Below, in pieces: positions 42,682 to 51,520 of a stretch of 64,000 nt of DNA. The stretch lies in assembly GCA_963837735.1 (NCBI GenBank), contig CAWIOM010000012.1, positions 1 to 64,000 on the forward strand. Direction: 5' to 3'. The translations under genes were made by a program, and so were the position numbers. This DNA is from VRUE01 sp963837735 (lineage in GTDB: Bacteria > Actinomycetota > Thermoleophilia > Solirubrobacterales > 70-9). The notes under the pieces are model-generated. The model was not told the DNA's origin and did no database searches. It saw nothing but the letters and a program-made list of their open reading frames with translations. The number at the start of each line of letters is the position of its first letter. Position 1 is the stretch's first letter.

Positions 42682-44388
42682 CAGCGCCGCGCCGCCTCGT
42701 CGAGGAGCAGTGCCGCTCCCTGCTCGGGAGTGATCGTCCCGGGGACGTCGAGCACGCGAGCGACTTCGGTGGCGAAGTACCAGCCCCCGGAGAGGACCTG
42801 CTCGGCCGCCCCGTCGGCGATCGCGACCCCGTCGCCGAGCAGCACGACCCGTTCGGCGAAGGCGGCGGCGAACTCGACGTCGTGGGTGGCGACGACGACC
42901 GCGGCGCCGCCGCCGGAGAGCCTGCGCGATCAGCTCGACCAGCTGCGAGCGGCGGGCCCGGTCCATGCCCCGGGTCGGCTCGTCGAGGGCGACCAGCCCC
43001 GGCAGCGCCTCCCCCTCCATCCGCCCCGCCAGGGCGATCGCCAGCGCCAGCCGCTGCCGCTCCCCTCCCGAGAGGTCCCTGGGGTCTGCGTCAACCGCGT
43101 GCTCCAACCCGACCGCCCGCAGCGCCGCCGCCCCCGCCTCCCCGGGCAACTCGTCCCCCACCCGCTCCCGGACCAGATAATCGCCGGGATTCTGCGTCAG
43201 CAGTGCGACTCCGTCGAGCCGCTTCGATCCGTCCCTTCACCGGCTCCACGAGTCCGGCCACGGTCCGCAGCAACGTGCTCTTCCCGGCCCCATTGCGTCC
43301 CATGAGCGCCACCCGCTCTCCTCGCTCGACCCTGAGATCAACCCCCCGGAGAACCTCCTGCTTCTGTTCATCCCTATCGAGCTCGACCCACAGATCGCGA
43401 ACCGCGAGCGCTCCTGCTGGCGGGGATTTCGCCCCCTCCGAACGGCTCGTGACTTTCGGAGATCCGTCCTCGGACGGCCTCGCTCCTGCGCGCCGAAAAG
43501 TTTGAGGGCGGCGGAGGTCCGCCCGTCCCCGCCGCCACCCGCCCGAGCTGCGTCCGAGCATCGCGAACCCCGATCGGGAGCGGTTCCAGGCCCGCCAGCG
43601 AGAAGAGCCGGGCGCCGGGAGTCTCGAGCGCGGTGTCGTGTGGCCTGGGCCCAGGCGAGGAAATCGCGCGGGGGGCCGTCGAAGGCGATCGCACCCGGAG
43701 GCCATCGCGACGACGCGGTCGGCCGCGGCCAGGCAGCGCTCGAGGCGGTGCTCGGCAAGCAGGATCGAGACCCCCCACTCCTCGTTGAGGCGGCGCAGGA
43801 GCCAGATCAGCTCGTCGCCGGCGACGGGATCCAACTGCGAGGTCGGCTCGTCGAGGAGGACCAGCCGGGGGCGGGTGACCAGAGCGGCGGCCAGCGCGAC
43901 ACGCTGCAGCTCCCCCCCGACAGGGTGTCGACGGTGCGGTCGAGCAGGTGCGGGATCGCGAGGGCGAGGGCCACCTCCTCGACCGCCCGCGCTCGGGCGG
44001 TCGGCGAGTCGCCGCGCATCTCCAGCGGCAGCCCGACCTCGGCCGCGACCGTCGTCGAGACGACCTGGGACTCGGGGTCCTGGGCGAGGTAGCCGACGAA
44101 CGCCGCCAGCTCGCCGGGCCCGGTGGCGATCGCATCGACGCCGGCGACCTCGACCCCGCCCTCGATCTCGCCGCCGTGGAAATGGGGGACGAGCCCGCAG
44201 GCGGCGCGCAGCAGCGTCGACTTGCCGGAGGCCGAACGGCCCGCGAGGATGACGAACTCGCCGGCGCCGACCTCGACGTCGACGCCCTCCAGCGCCCGCG
44301 CCGGGGCCTCCGGATAGGAGTAGGAGAGGCCGGTGACGGCGAGCGCCGGTGGCGCGGTGCGGGCGGCTCTCAGGGCCTGCTCAGCCAC
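42681..44388 (-). CDS. ecfA: Two-domain ECF transporter ATPase, EcfA1-EcfA2 fusion (several frameshifts)
   Basis: Two ABC ATPase domains in one gene of about 569 codons. Domain 1: Walker A 'LAGRSASGKSTLLRAACGL', Q-loop 'GYLAQDPESQ', signature 'TLSGGELQRVALAAAL', Walker B 'LVLLDEPTSQLDP', 'LAEHRLER'. Domain 2: Walker A 'LMGRNGAGKSTLLRTVAGL', Q-loop 'LLTQNPGDYLV', signature 'LSGGERQRLALAIAL', Walker B 'GLVALDEPTRGMD', switch 'VVVATHDVEFAAAF'. At least six frame changes separate these parts; the first lies in a run of seven C (43912-43918) that needs eight. All catalytic motifs survive, so I read this as sequence error, not decay. GTG at 44388, overlapping ecfT by eight bases. Confidence 0.85.
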
Positions 44389-45247
44389 GGCGGGGGACGA
44401 GGCCGGAGAGGGCGATCAGGAGGGCGAGGGCGAGCGTCGCCGGCCCGGCCGCGACGCGGATCGCCGGATAGGCGGCGAAGCCGCCGGCGCCGAGCGCCGC
44501 GAATCCGGCGGCGAGGACGGCCAGGGCCAGGCCGGCGGCGTAGAAGCGGAGGTCGAAGCGCGAGCGCCGCGGCCGTCCGCGCGCCGCCCGCGGCGCGTCG
44601 AGCGAGTAGCCGCGCAGCTCGACCGTGGCGGCGACGTCGACGGAGCGGTCGAGCGAGCCGGCCAGCAGCCGCCGGGCCAGCGCCCCGCGCCCGACCGGCG
44701 CCGCGCCCGGGCCGCGCAGGCGGGCGGCGTCGCGCAGCCGGGCGGCGTCGGCGGCGGCGACCGGGACCAGCCGCGAGACCAGGGTCGCGGTCAGCGCCGA
44801 GCGGCCCGCCAGCGGCCGCAGCGCCCGCAGCACCCGGTCGGGATCGACGCAGGACGAGTAGACGGCGAAGGCGACGAGCACGACGGCGGCGCGCAGGCCG
44901 AGGACGGCCCCTTCGGCGATCGCCTCCGCGGTCACGTCGACGCGGCCGAGCAGCGGCCACTCGCCGAGCCTGGCGAGGACCGTCACGCCGCGGCTGACGA
45001 CGAGCGCGTTGACGACGACGATCAGCAGGGCGAGCGCGACCCCCATCCGCAGAGCCGCCCGCACCGCGCGCCCGGCGCCCGCCAGGCAGCCGGCGAGTGC
45101 CGCGGCGACCCCCACCGCCGCCAGCACCAGCGGGCTCGAGAAGACGAAGGCGATCGCGACGAGGGCGCCGAGGTAGGCGACCGCCGCCCCCGGCGAGGCG
45201 CGCTGCAGCGGCAGTGGGCGCGGCGTGTAGGCGAACGGCGATCTCAT
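44381..45247 (-). CDS. ecfT: ECF transporter transmembrane scaffold EcfT
   Basis: 288 residues with five or six membrane segments. The coupling region 'RLRDAARLRGPGAAPVG' and 'VATVELRGYSLDAPR' contains the paired Ala-Arg-Gly-type motifs with which EcfT grips the two ATPases. The N-terminus 'YTPRPLPLQRASPGAAVAYLGAL' is typical of actinobacterial EcfT. It links the ATPase pair to the S component. The ATG at 45247 overlaps the DUF4430 lipoprotein stop (ATGA). Confidence 0.9.
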   Translation of the reverse strand: MRSPFAYTPRPLPLQRASPGAAVAYLGALVAIAFVFSSPLVLAAVGVAAALAGCLAGAGRAVRAALRMGVALALLIVVVNALVVSRGVTVLARLGEWPLLGRVDVTAEAIAEGAVLGLRAAVVLVAFAVYSSCVDPDRVLRALRPLAGRSALTATLVSRLVPVAAADAARLRDAARLRGPGAAPVGRGALARRLLAGSLDRSVDVAATVELRGYSLDAPRAARGRPRRSRFDLRFYAAGLALAVLAAGFAALGAGGFAAYPAIRVAAGPATLALALLIALSGLVPRRG

Positions 45248-46185
45248 CGGGCCCCTCCCCCGGGCAGCGGCAGCGCGACCGGCGCGCCCTTGGCCTCGGC
45301 GGCGACCGCGTAGCGGTCGCGGAGGTCCTCCTCGTCGAGCAGCGACGCCGCCCTGGCGACCCCGGCGCCGTCGCAACCGGTGACCACCCAGGCCGGCGGA
45401 GCTTCCAGACGGCGGGTGGCGGCGACCAGGCCGGCGCCCGCCCCCAGGCCGCCCCGCGAGCGCCCCGCTTCGTCGAGGCCTTCGAGCTCGCAGCCCGACG
45501 CCGGGTCGGCGCCAAAGCGGGCAAAGACGCCGCTCGCCTGCGGGCCGTCCTCGATCTGCGCCGCGGCCGGGTCGCTTCGCAGCCGCCCCCAGGGGCCGAC
45601 CAGGACCCGGATCGCACCTCGCGGCGAGCCGCTCGCGACCGAGGCACCGGCGCCCTCCAGCCTCCGGCGGGCCACGCCGCATGCCCCTCCCCCGCCCCGG
45701 CACTCGACGAGCACCGGGCGCTGCCCGCCGTCGTCGCCGCCCGCGAACGGATGCGGCCAGGAGCCGACGACGGCCGGGACCCGCATCGCCGCCCCCCAGT
45801 CGCGGTAGTCCCACCAGATCGCCTCGCCCCCGTGCAGGGGGTAGTCGGCGGCGCCGACGGTCGACTCGACCCCGTTCACGTAGAAGAACCAGTCCCGCGG
45901 GCCGGCGCCGATCTCCTCCTCGGCTTCGAGGCCGTCGATCGACTGCACGAAGCCGCCGCCGAAGCGGGTCGAGATCTCGACATTGCGTTCGAGGACCCGC
46001 ATCACGGTGTCCGCCTCGGTCGCTTCGTCGGTGAGCGGAGCGCGGACAGGCTCGGCGCCGTAATCGCGGGTCACGGTGAGGCCGACGGCGCCCAGCCCCT
46101 GACCCGGCCCGAGGCCGCACCCGGCGGCCGCGAGCGCCGCCAGGAGCAGCGCGATCGCGACCACCGTGAAACGGCCGGCGCTCAA
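45244..46185 (-). CDS. DUF4430 (transcobalamin C-terminal-like) lipoprotein
   Basis: 313 residues. N-terminal signal with lipobox LAAAGC; Cys23 is the expected lipid anchor. Residues about 34-135 match DUF4430: 'VGLTVTRDYGAEPV', 'ADTVMRVLERNVEISTRFGGGFVQSI', WFFYVNGVES (99-108) and IWWDYRDW (123-130). In animal cobalamin carriers this beta domain closes over the vitamin. The second half (140-313) is an alpha/beta region ('RPVLVECRGGGGACGVARRRL', 'WVVTGCDGAGVARAASLL') that I do not recognise. TTG start at 46185, ten bases after the previous gene. Confidence 0.85.
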   Translation of the reverse strand: MSAGRFTVVAIALLLAALAAAGCGLGPGQGLGAVGLTVTRDYGAEPVRAPLTDEATEADTVMRVLERNVEISTRFGGGFVQSIDGLEAEEEIGAGPRDWFFYVNGVESTVGAADYPLHGGEAIWWDYRDWGAAMRVPAVVGSWPHPFAGGDDGGQRPVLVECRGGGGACGVARRRLEGAGASVASGSPRGAIRVLVGPWGRLRSDPAAAQIEDGPQASGVFARFGADPASGCELEGLDEAGRSRGGLGAGAGLVAATRRLEAPPAWVVTGCDGAGVARAASLLDEEDLRDRYAVAAEAKGAPVALPLPGGGAR

Positions 46186-46195
46186 GGAGCCCGCC

Positions 46196-46933
46196 TCAGG
46201 GGCAGACCGCGGCGACGCAGACCCCGACCCCGTTTGAGGGGATTTCCCTGCCGTGGCCGGCGCGGATCAGGGACGGCGCCGCGACGGTGACCGTCGTTCT
46301 GCCGGCCGAGTCGGTCGGGCCGGCGCCGCCGGTGACGGTCGCCCCCTTGACCGGCCTGCGCCTGCCCTTTTCGTCGTAGGAGAGGACCCTGACCTCGAAC
46401 GGCACGCCGGCCGTCGCTTCGCCGGGGGCCTCCAGGGCCAGCTCGTTCGGGTAGGGGTACCTGGCCAGCGTCCAGAGCACGTCGTCGCCGGGCTTCAGCT
46501 TGACGGCCTCGCCGCCCAGTTCGGGGTTCCTGTGGTTGACCTTCAGGTACCAGGACCGCGTGCTGTTCGCGGTGCTGCCGCCGACCCCGCAGATCCCGAG
46601 GCCGAAGCTGAACGAGTCGGTGATCAGCAGCGGCCTGAGGGCCTTGTTCGCCCGCGCTCCCTGGGCGAGCAGGCCGAGCGCGGTCGCCCCCTTCACCCGG
46701 TCCGGCCTGCCGGAGCCGCCGGTCCCCTTGCCGAAGCAGGTCGCCCTCCTGCTGGTCGGGATCTTGGTCGTGCCGGTCCTCAGCGTTTCTTCGGCGAGCA
46801 CCCGGTTGCCCTTGCCGACGACGCGCAGGTCCGCTTCGACCTTCTTGGCCGCGGCGACCGCGGCGGTGGACAGGAACAGGAACAGGGCCAGCGCGCACGC
46901 AGCGGCCAGCCGGAATGGGATCAGTCTTGGCAT
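46196..46933 (-). CDS. Secreted DUF4430-like protein with C-terminal Ig-like domain
   Basis: 245 residues. A signal peptide (residues 1-28) is followed by a DUF4430-like domain: 'ADLRVVGKGNRVLAEETLRTG', 'SWYLKVNH' (127-134) and 'LKPGDDVLWTLA' (146-157). From about 165 there is a beta-sandwich ('EAPGEATAGVPFEVRVLSYDEKG', 'PVKGATVTGGAGPTDSAGRTTVTV') like cell-surface Ig or carboxypeptidase-regulatory domains. Cys pairs 66/115 and 239/244 could form disulfides outside the cell. ATG at 46933 has AGGAAAGG upstream; an in-frame ATG at 46963 is less likely. First gene after the cobalamin riboswitch. DUF4430 assignment is by pattern. Confidence 0.78.
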   Translation of the reverse strand: MPRLIPFRLAAACALALFLFLSTAAVAAAKKVEADLRVVGKGNRVLAEETLRTGTTKIPTSRRATCFGKGTGGSGRPDRVKGATALGLLAQGARANKALRPLLITDSFSFGLGICGVGGSTANSTRSWYLKVNHRNPELGGEAVKLKPGDDVLWTLARYPYPNELALEAPGEATAGVPFEVRVLSYDEKGRRRPVKGATVTGGAGPTDSAGRTTVTVAAPSLIRAGHGREIPSNGVGVCVAAVCP

Positions 46934-46965
46934 TGAAGCCGCCCTTTCCTCGAGGGTTGTCATGG

Positions 46966-47142
46966 CTGGCCGGGGACAGGTCTCCTGGCTTCCGGGGTGG
47001 GTCCGCCGCGCCTTCCCGGGACGCCGGCGGCGTCCCAGTGGCCGGCACCGCCAAGGCGGCGCCCGCGACATCCTTTTCCCGGTCACAGTGGCGGGACCGC
47101 GCCGGTTTCGCACCGGACTTCCCTTGACCACCGACCGTACTG
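46966..47142 (-). ncRNA. Cobalamin riboswitch
   Basis: On the minus strand the conserved parts occur in order: AAGGGAAGTCCGGTGCGAAA (47106-47125), CCGCCACTGTGACC (47081-47094, the B12 class 'CCGCnACUGU' core), the peripheral CCACTGG and CCGGGAAGG, and GCCAGGAGACCTG (46977-46989, the B12 box). It ends about 33 bases before the first gene, whose ribosome binding site follows directly. Binding of adenosyl- or methylcobalamin usually turns off expression, so the operon behind it should be induced in B12 shortage. Confidence 0.95.
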
Positions 47143-47315
47143 GGGCGCGAGTCTACATCCAGCCCCCGCCGGCGCCCGGCCGAGCCCTTGAAACAGGCAC
47201 GCACACAGAGGAGAGGGCGCGACGATATTGCTGAATTGATGTCCAGCGGTCGGAGAAGCCTGAGCATTCGGCCCTAACGTCGGCGGCCGAACGCAACTCG
47301 AACCTGGGGGAAGAG

Positions 47316-47927
47316 ATGAGGCAGGGGTTTGGCCGGCCGACGCCGGCGACGGTTCTGGCGCTGCTGGCGCTGGTCACGGCGCTCGCCGGCAGCGCCTACG
47401 CCGCCGGCCGCATCGACGGTCGCACGGTGCGGGCGAAGTCGCTGCCCGGCAACCGGCTCAAGCCGCGCTCGGTCCCGGCCAACCGGCTCCGGCCCGGGGT
47501 CCTCGCCGGCCGGATCTCCGAACCGATCGTCGGCTCGCAGATCGACGAGCGCAGCCTCGGCCAGGTCCCCAGCGCCTCCTACGCCGACGTCGCCGGCAGC
47601 GCCCTCTCCGCCGTCGACGCCCAGACCGCCGTCAACGCGATCAACGCCGTCGACGCCGAAACGGTCAACGGCCACGGCGCCGGCTGCCGGACCGGGACGA
47701 CGCCCTTCGCCGGCGCCTGCTGGCAGGCCTCCGCCAACGACACCCCGGTGACGGCGCCGGTCGCCGCCGCCGCCTGCGCCGCGCAGGGCGGGACGCTGCC
47801 CGAGGCGCTGCAGCTGGCGGCGTTCTCTCAGCAGCCCGACGTCGCGCTCAAGGGCGAAGAGTGGTCCGGAGACATCACGAACGTTTCGGGCGAAAACGTC
47901 TACGGCGTAGTCACTGTTTCATCCTGA
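47316..47927 (+). CDS. Secreted repeat-containing protein typical of Solirubrobacterales
   Basis: 203 residues. Signal segment 'PATVLALLALVTALAGSAYAAG' (residues 9-30), then short degenerate repeats around 'SLPGNRLKPRSVPANRLRPG' and 'ISEPIVGSQIDERSLGQVPSA', ending in a domain with two Cys ('GCRTGTTPF', 'GACWQASAN'). This class of proteins is abundant in Thermoleophilia genomes, and its function is unknown. ATG at 47316 has GGGGGAA upstream. It diverges from the B12 riboswitch. Confidence 0.85.
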   Translation: MRQGFGRPTPATVLALLALVTALAGSAYAAGRIDGRTVRAKSLPGNRLKPRSVPANRLRPGVLAGRISEPIVGSQIDERSLGQVPSASYADVAGSALSAVDAQTAVNAINAVDAETVNGHGAGCRTGTTPFAGACWQASANDTPVTAPVAAAACAAQGGTLPEALQLAAFSQQPDVALKGEEWSGDITNVSGENVYGVVTVSS

Positions 47928-48030
47928 CGGGCGATCTCAACTGCACGCTTCGACCGAATACCCGCCAGTACCGCTGCGTGATTCCAATACTCGTCTAAGC
48001 GGTCTACCCGCGTCTCTATCCTCCCTGGGG

Positions 48031-48972
48031 ATGTCGTGGCGCTCGCAACCGGACCCACCGCGCGTCGCGGCCCGGGCCGTGGCGCTCGCCGCGCTGGCGC
48101 TCGCGGCGCCGCTCCTCGCCTCACCGGCGTCCGCCGCCCCCCGGGTGCAGGCGCCCGCCGTGGCGAGGGCCAGCTCGATCGCCGCCGAAGAAGCCCGCGT
48201 CCGCGCCTACTGGACGCCGGCGCGGCGCCGCGCCGCGGCGCCGCTCGAGGCCGCCGGCCGCCGCGACCCGCTGGCCCTCGCCAGCTTCGCGCCGGTCGCC
48301 GACGCCACCCTCCCCCCGTCCGCCGTCAACGGCCGCATCTTCCTGCGCCAGGGCCGCAACAAGGGCTACTGCTCCGGCACGGCGATCGACAGCCCGACGC
48401 GCCGCCTCGTGCTCACCGCCGGCCACTGCGTCAACACCGGGCCGCGCGGGCGCCACGGCAGCACCGCCTGGTCGCGCTACCTCGAGTTCGTCCCCGCCTA
48501 CACCGACGGCACGGCGCCCTTCGGCTCCTTCATCGGCCGCCGCCCCGAGGTCTACGCGCCGAAGCCCTGGATCGAGACCGGCAACCCGAACTTCGACGTC
48601 GGCGCCTTCCTCACCGGCCCCAACACGAGCGGCGTCAACGTCGCCGACGCGGTCGGCGGCGCCACCATCGGGCTGGACCTCGCCCGCAAGCAGGACTTCC
48701 AGACCTTCGGCTACCCGGGCAAGGTCCGCGTCCTGCAGCGCTGCGACTCCCCCGCCACGGGCGAAGACGAGCTGACCCGGAGGATTCCCGGGCGCCCGAC
48801 CGTGAAGATCCGCTGCCACTGGCTGCCGGGCGCCAGCGGCGGCGGCTGGATGATCGAAGAAGGGACGATCGTCGACGGCCTGACGAGCTACGGCCGCAAC
48901 GGCGACAACACCCACACCTTCGGGCCCTACTTCAGCACCGAGAACGTCGGCCGCCTCGTCGCCGGCCTCTAG
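48031..48972 (+). CDS. Secreted trypsin-like serine protease
   Basis: 313 residues with a signal peptide (hydrophobic to about residue 36, ending ASPASAAP). The chymotrypsin-fold triad is visible: His in 'LVLTAGHCV', Asp in 'GNPNFDVGAFL' and Ser in 'WLPGASGGGWM'. Cys residues (YCSGTA, GHCV, QRCDS, RCHW) can form two disulfides. A pro-region of about 60 residues probably precedes the mature enzyme. Substrate unknown. ATG at 48031. Confidence 0.9.
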   Translation: MSWRSQPDPPRVAARAVALAALALAAPLLASPASAAPRVQAPAVARASSIAAEEARVRAYWTPARRRAAAPLEAAGRRDPLALASFAPVADATLPPSAVNGRIFLRQGRNKGYCSGTAIDSPTRRLVLTAGHCVNTGPRGRHGSTAWSRYLEFVPAYTDGTAPFGSFIGRRPEVYAPKPWIETGNPNFDVGAFLTGPNTSGVNVADAVGGATIGLDLARKQDFQTFGYPGKVRVLQRCDSPATGEDELTRRIPGRPTVKIRCHWLPGASGGGWMIEEGTIVDGLTSYGRNGDNTHTFGPYFSTENVGRLVAGL

Positions 48973-48989
48973 CGACCATCCGGGTCGCC

Positions 48990-49724
48990 TCAGGCCTGCA
49001 CCGGGCCGGGCTCGAGCAGATCGGGGTCGTGCCCGGGCCGCACCGTCAGGCCTGCCTCGCGCAGCGCGCAGAGGCGGTCGGCGGAGCGACCCTGGGCCTC
49101 GTGGTCGTCGGCGAAGAGCGGGAAGCGGCGGTCGTCGAGGGTGGACCCGTAGTGGGCGACGTCGGCGCCGATCACCAGGTCGCCGACCCGGACCGATTGG
49201 TGGCCCGCGGTGTGCCCGGGCGTGCTGAGCAGCTCGATCGAGCCGTCGCCCAGCAGGTCGTGGTCGCCGTCGAGCAGGACGAGGCCCTCGGGCTCCTCGG
49301 CGTAGTCGCGGGGCAGGAGGAAGTTGCGCTCGATCGCGGCCCGGTCCCGCCCCGCCTCCCACTCGGCGCGCTGCACGAAGACCGGCACCGAGGCGGGGAT
49401 CAGGGCGAGCCCGCCGGCGTGGTCGAAGTGCAGGTGGGTGAGCACGACCTTCGTCAGGCTGTCGAGGTCGACCCGCTCGGCGACCGAGAGCTCCTGCTCG
49501 AGCTCGAAGAAGGCGATCGGCCCGGGGCCGTAGTGGGCCTCGGGGTCGGCGACCGCCTCCGGGTTGAGCCCGGTGTCGACGAGGACCCGCTCGCTCTCGG
49601 TCTCGATCAGGTAGGCCGGCACAGGGAAGCGGGCGCGGCGCTCGGGGTCCTCCTCGTCCCGGCGCCACAGGCCGGCGACGGTGGTGAACCGGCCGACATC
49701 GAGCATCTCCACCCTCGGGCTCAT
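48990..49724 (-). CDS. Metallo-beta-lactamase-fold hydrolase, AHL-lactonase-like
   Basis: 244 residues. The zinc motif is 'LTHLHFDHAGGL' (HxHxDH), with further ligands in 'STPGHTAGHQS' and 'VIGADVAHYG' and a final His in 'VRPGHDPDLL'. 'PAYLIETESERVLVDTGLNPE' and the overall pattern resemble N-acyl homoserine lactonases (AttM/AiiA group), but many relatives act on other lactones, so the substrate is open. ATG at 49724, 14 bases from the TPR protein stop. Confidence 0.87.
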   Translation of the reverse strand: MSPRVEMLDVGRFTTVAGLWRRDEEDPERRARFPVPAYLIETESERVLVDTGLNPEAVADPEAHYGPGPIAFFELEQELSVAERVDLDSLTKVVLTHLHFDHAGGLALIPASVPVFVQRAEWEAGRDRAAIERNFLLPRDYAEEPEGLVLLDGDHDLLGDGSIELLSTPGHTAGHQSVRVGDLVIGADVAHYGSTLDDRRFPLFADDHEAQGRSADRLCALREAGLTVRPGHDPDLLEPGPVQA

Positions 49725-49738
49725 CGCACCGCGGTCGC

Positions 49739-50110
49739 TCAGGCGCCGAGCTGGTCGCGGTAGAAGCGGTAGTCGCCGCGCTCCGGGCGCAGGTTCGACG
49801 CCAGCGCCAGATGGTGGCGAGCGCGCTCGGTCTCGCCGGTCTTGGCGAGGGCGCGGCCGAGGCAGAAGTGAGCGTAGTCGTCGACCTGATGAGCCTCGAC
49901 GACCGCGCCGAACTCGACCGCGGCGGCGGCGAAGCGTCCGCTCCTGAAGTAGGCGCGGCCGAGCGCCTCGCGCACCGAGGCCTTCTCGGGAGCCCGCCGC
50001 GCGGCCTGCTCGAGCTGCTCGGTGGCGTGCTCGTAGTCGCGCTCCTCGAGCAGCTCGATGCCCCTCCGGTAGAGGGTGAAGGTCGAGTCGCGATCAGCGT
50101 CAAGCGCCAT
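49739..50110 (-). CDS. TPR-repeat protein
   Basis: 123 residues made of about three tetratricopeptide repeats: 'YRRGIELLEERDYEHATEQLEQAARRAP', 'ALGRAYFRSGRFAAAAVEFGAVVEA' and 'HFCLGRALAKTGETERARHHLALAS'. Such helices mediate protein-protein contacts; the partner is unknown. ATG at 50110 (a TTG at 50116 is also in frame). Upstream of the MBL-fold gene, probably co-transcribed. Confidence 0.85.
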   Translation of the reverse strand: MALDADRDSTFTLYRRGIELLEERDYEHATEQLEQAARRAPEKASVREALGRAYFRSGRFAAAAVEFGAVVEAHQVDDYAHFCLGRALAKTGETERARHHLALASNLRPERGDYRFYRDQLGA

Positions 50111-50287
50111 TCGCAAAGTGTAGGAGGCGACCGCGGCCGACGCCCGAAAACAGCCGATTTCCAGCGGCTGCTACGGTGTTGTGGTCGGGCCTGGCGCTTC
50201 CGCCACCCGAGAGGTTCCGTTTCCCTGGTGCTCGCTACGAGTGTTTTCGGGATTGCTGGATCTCCCCCGAATCGCTTAAGAAGGAGC

Positions 50288-51520
50288 ATGAAAACAGTGT
50301 CATTTGCCGAACTCGGCATCTCCAAGCCTGTCGCCGAGGCGCTCGCGCGCCGCGACATCACAGAGCCGTTCCCGATCCAGAAGATGGTGATCAGCGAGGC
50401 GCTCGCCGGCCACGACCTGCTGGTCCAATCGCCGACCGGGTCCGGCAAGACCCTCGCCTTCGGCATCCCGATCGCGGACCTGATCCAGCCCGCCAAGGGG
50501 CGCGTCTCGGCCCTCGTCCTGGCGCCGACCCGCGAGCTGGCGAGCCAGATCGTCGCCGAGCTCGAGTCCGTGGTCCGCTCCCGCAACCTGCGGATCGCCG
50601 CCGTCTACGGCGGCGTCGGCTTCGGCCCGCAGACCGCCGCCGCCCGCCGGGCCGACATCGTCGTCGCCACCCCGGGCCGGCTCGAGGACCTGATCGCTCG
50701 CGGCGTGATCTCGCTCGAGCACGTCCGCGTCCTCGTCCTCGACGAGGCGGACCGGATGCTCGACATGGGCTTCAAGCCCGCGGTCAGCCGGATCGTCGGC
50801 CAGACGCCCTCGCAGCGCCAGACGCTGTTCTTCTCAGCCACCCTCGAGGGCGCGACCGGGAAGCTCGCGGCCGCCTACACGCGCAACCCTCGGCGCCACA
50901 CCCACGCCCACCCCGAGCGCAAGAGCGCCGACATCGAGCATCGCTTCGTCCAGGTCGAATCGCAGAGCGCCAAGCTCGAGCGGCTGATCGACGAGATCGG
51001 CGCCGGCGAGAGCAACCGCACGCTCGTCTTCGTCCGCACCAAGCGCGGCGCCGACCGTCTGGTCAAGAGGCTTCGCAGCCGCGACGTCTCCTCCGTCGCC
51101 ATGCACGGCGACAAGAGCCAGGGCCAGCGCGAACGGGCGCTCGCCCGCTTCGAGGACGGCGCCATCCCGACGCTGATCGCGACCGACGTCGCCGCCCGCG
51201 GCATCGACGTCGAGGACATCACCCACGTGATCAACTTCGACGTCCCGGGCGACCGCGACACCTACGTGCACCGGATCGGGCGCACCGGCCGCGCCGGCAG
51301 GAGCGGCTCGGGGGTCAGCTTCGTCCTCGCCGACCAGGTCGACGAGATGCGGAGCATCGCCCGCGACCTCGGCCTCGCGCACCGCTTCGACGGCACCCCC
51401 ATGCAGCCCGCCCAGAGCCGCAAGGGCGGCGGTTCGCCCAGCGGCAACGGCAAGCCCAAGGGCACATCGCCCTCGGCGCGGCGCCGGCGGCGCCGGCGCC
51501 GGAACAGGGTGCCGGCATGA
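50288..51520 (+). CDS. DEAD-box RNA helicase
   Basis: About 410 residues with all motifs: Q motif 'FPIQKMVI', I 'SPTGSGKT', Ia 'PTRELASQI', II 'VLDEADRMLDMGF', III 'FSATLEG', V 'ATDVAARGIDVEDI', VI 'HRIGRTGRAGRSG'. The C-terminal tail is basic and Arg-rich (ARRRRRRRRNR), as in RhlE/DeaD-type ribosome or RNA-decay helicases. The ATG at 50288 lies one base after AAGGAG; the in-frame GTG at 50297 is spaced ten bases from it and may be the true start. The stop overlaps the next ATG (ATGA). Confidence 0.95.
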   Translation: MKTVSFAELGISKPVAEALARRDITEPFPIQKMVISEALAGHDLLVQSPTGSGKTLAFGIPIADLIQPAKGRVSALVLAPTRELASQIVAELESVVRSRNLRIAAVYGGVGFGPQTAAARRADIVVATPGRLEDLIARGVISLEHVRVLVLDEADRMLDMGFKPAVSRIVGQTPSQRQTLFFSATLEGATGKLAAAYTRNPRRHTHAHPERKSADIEHRFVQVESQSAKLERLIDEIGAGESNRTLVFVRTKRGADRLVKRLRSRDVSSVAMHGDKSQGQRERALARFEDGAIPTLIATDVAARGIDVEDITHVINFDVPGDRDTYVHRIGRTGRAGRSGSGVSFVLADQVDEMRSIARDLGLAHRFDGTPMQPAQSRKGGGSPSGNGKPKGTSPSARRRRRRRRNRVPA

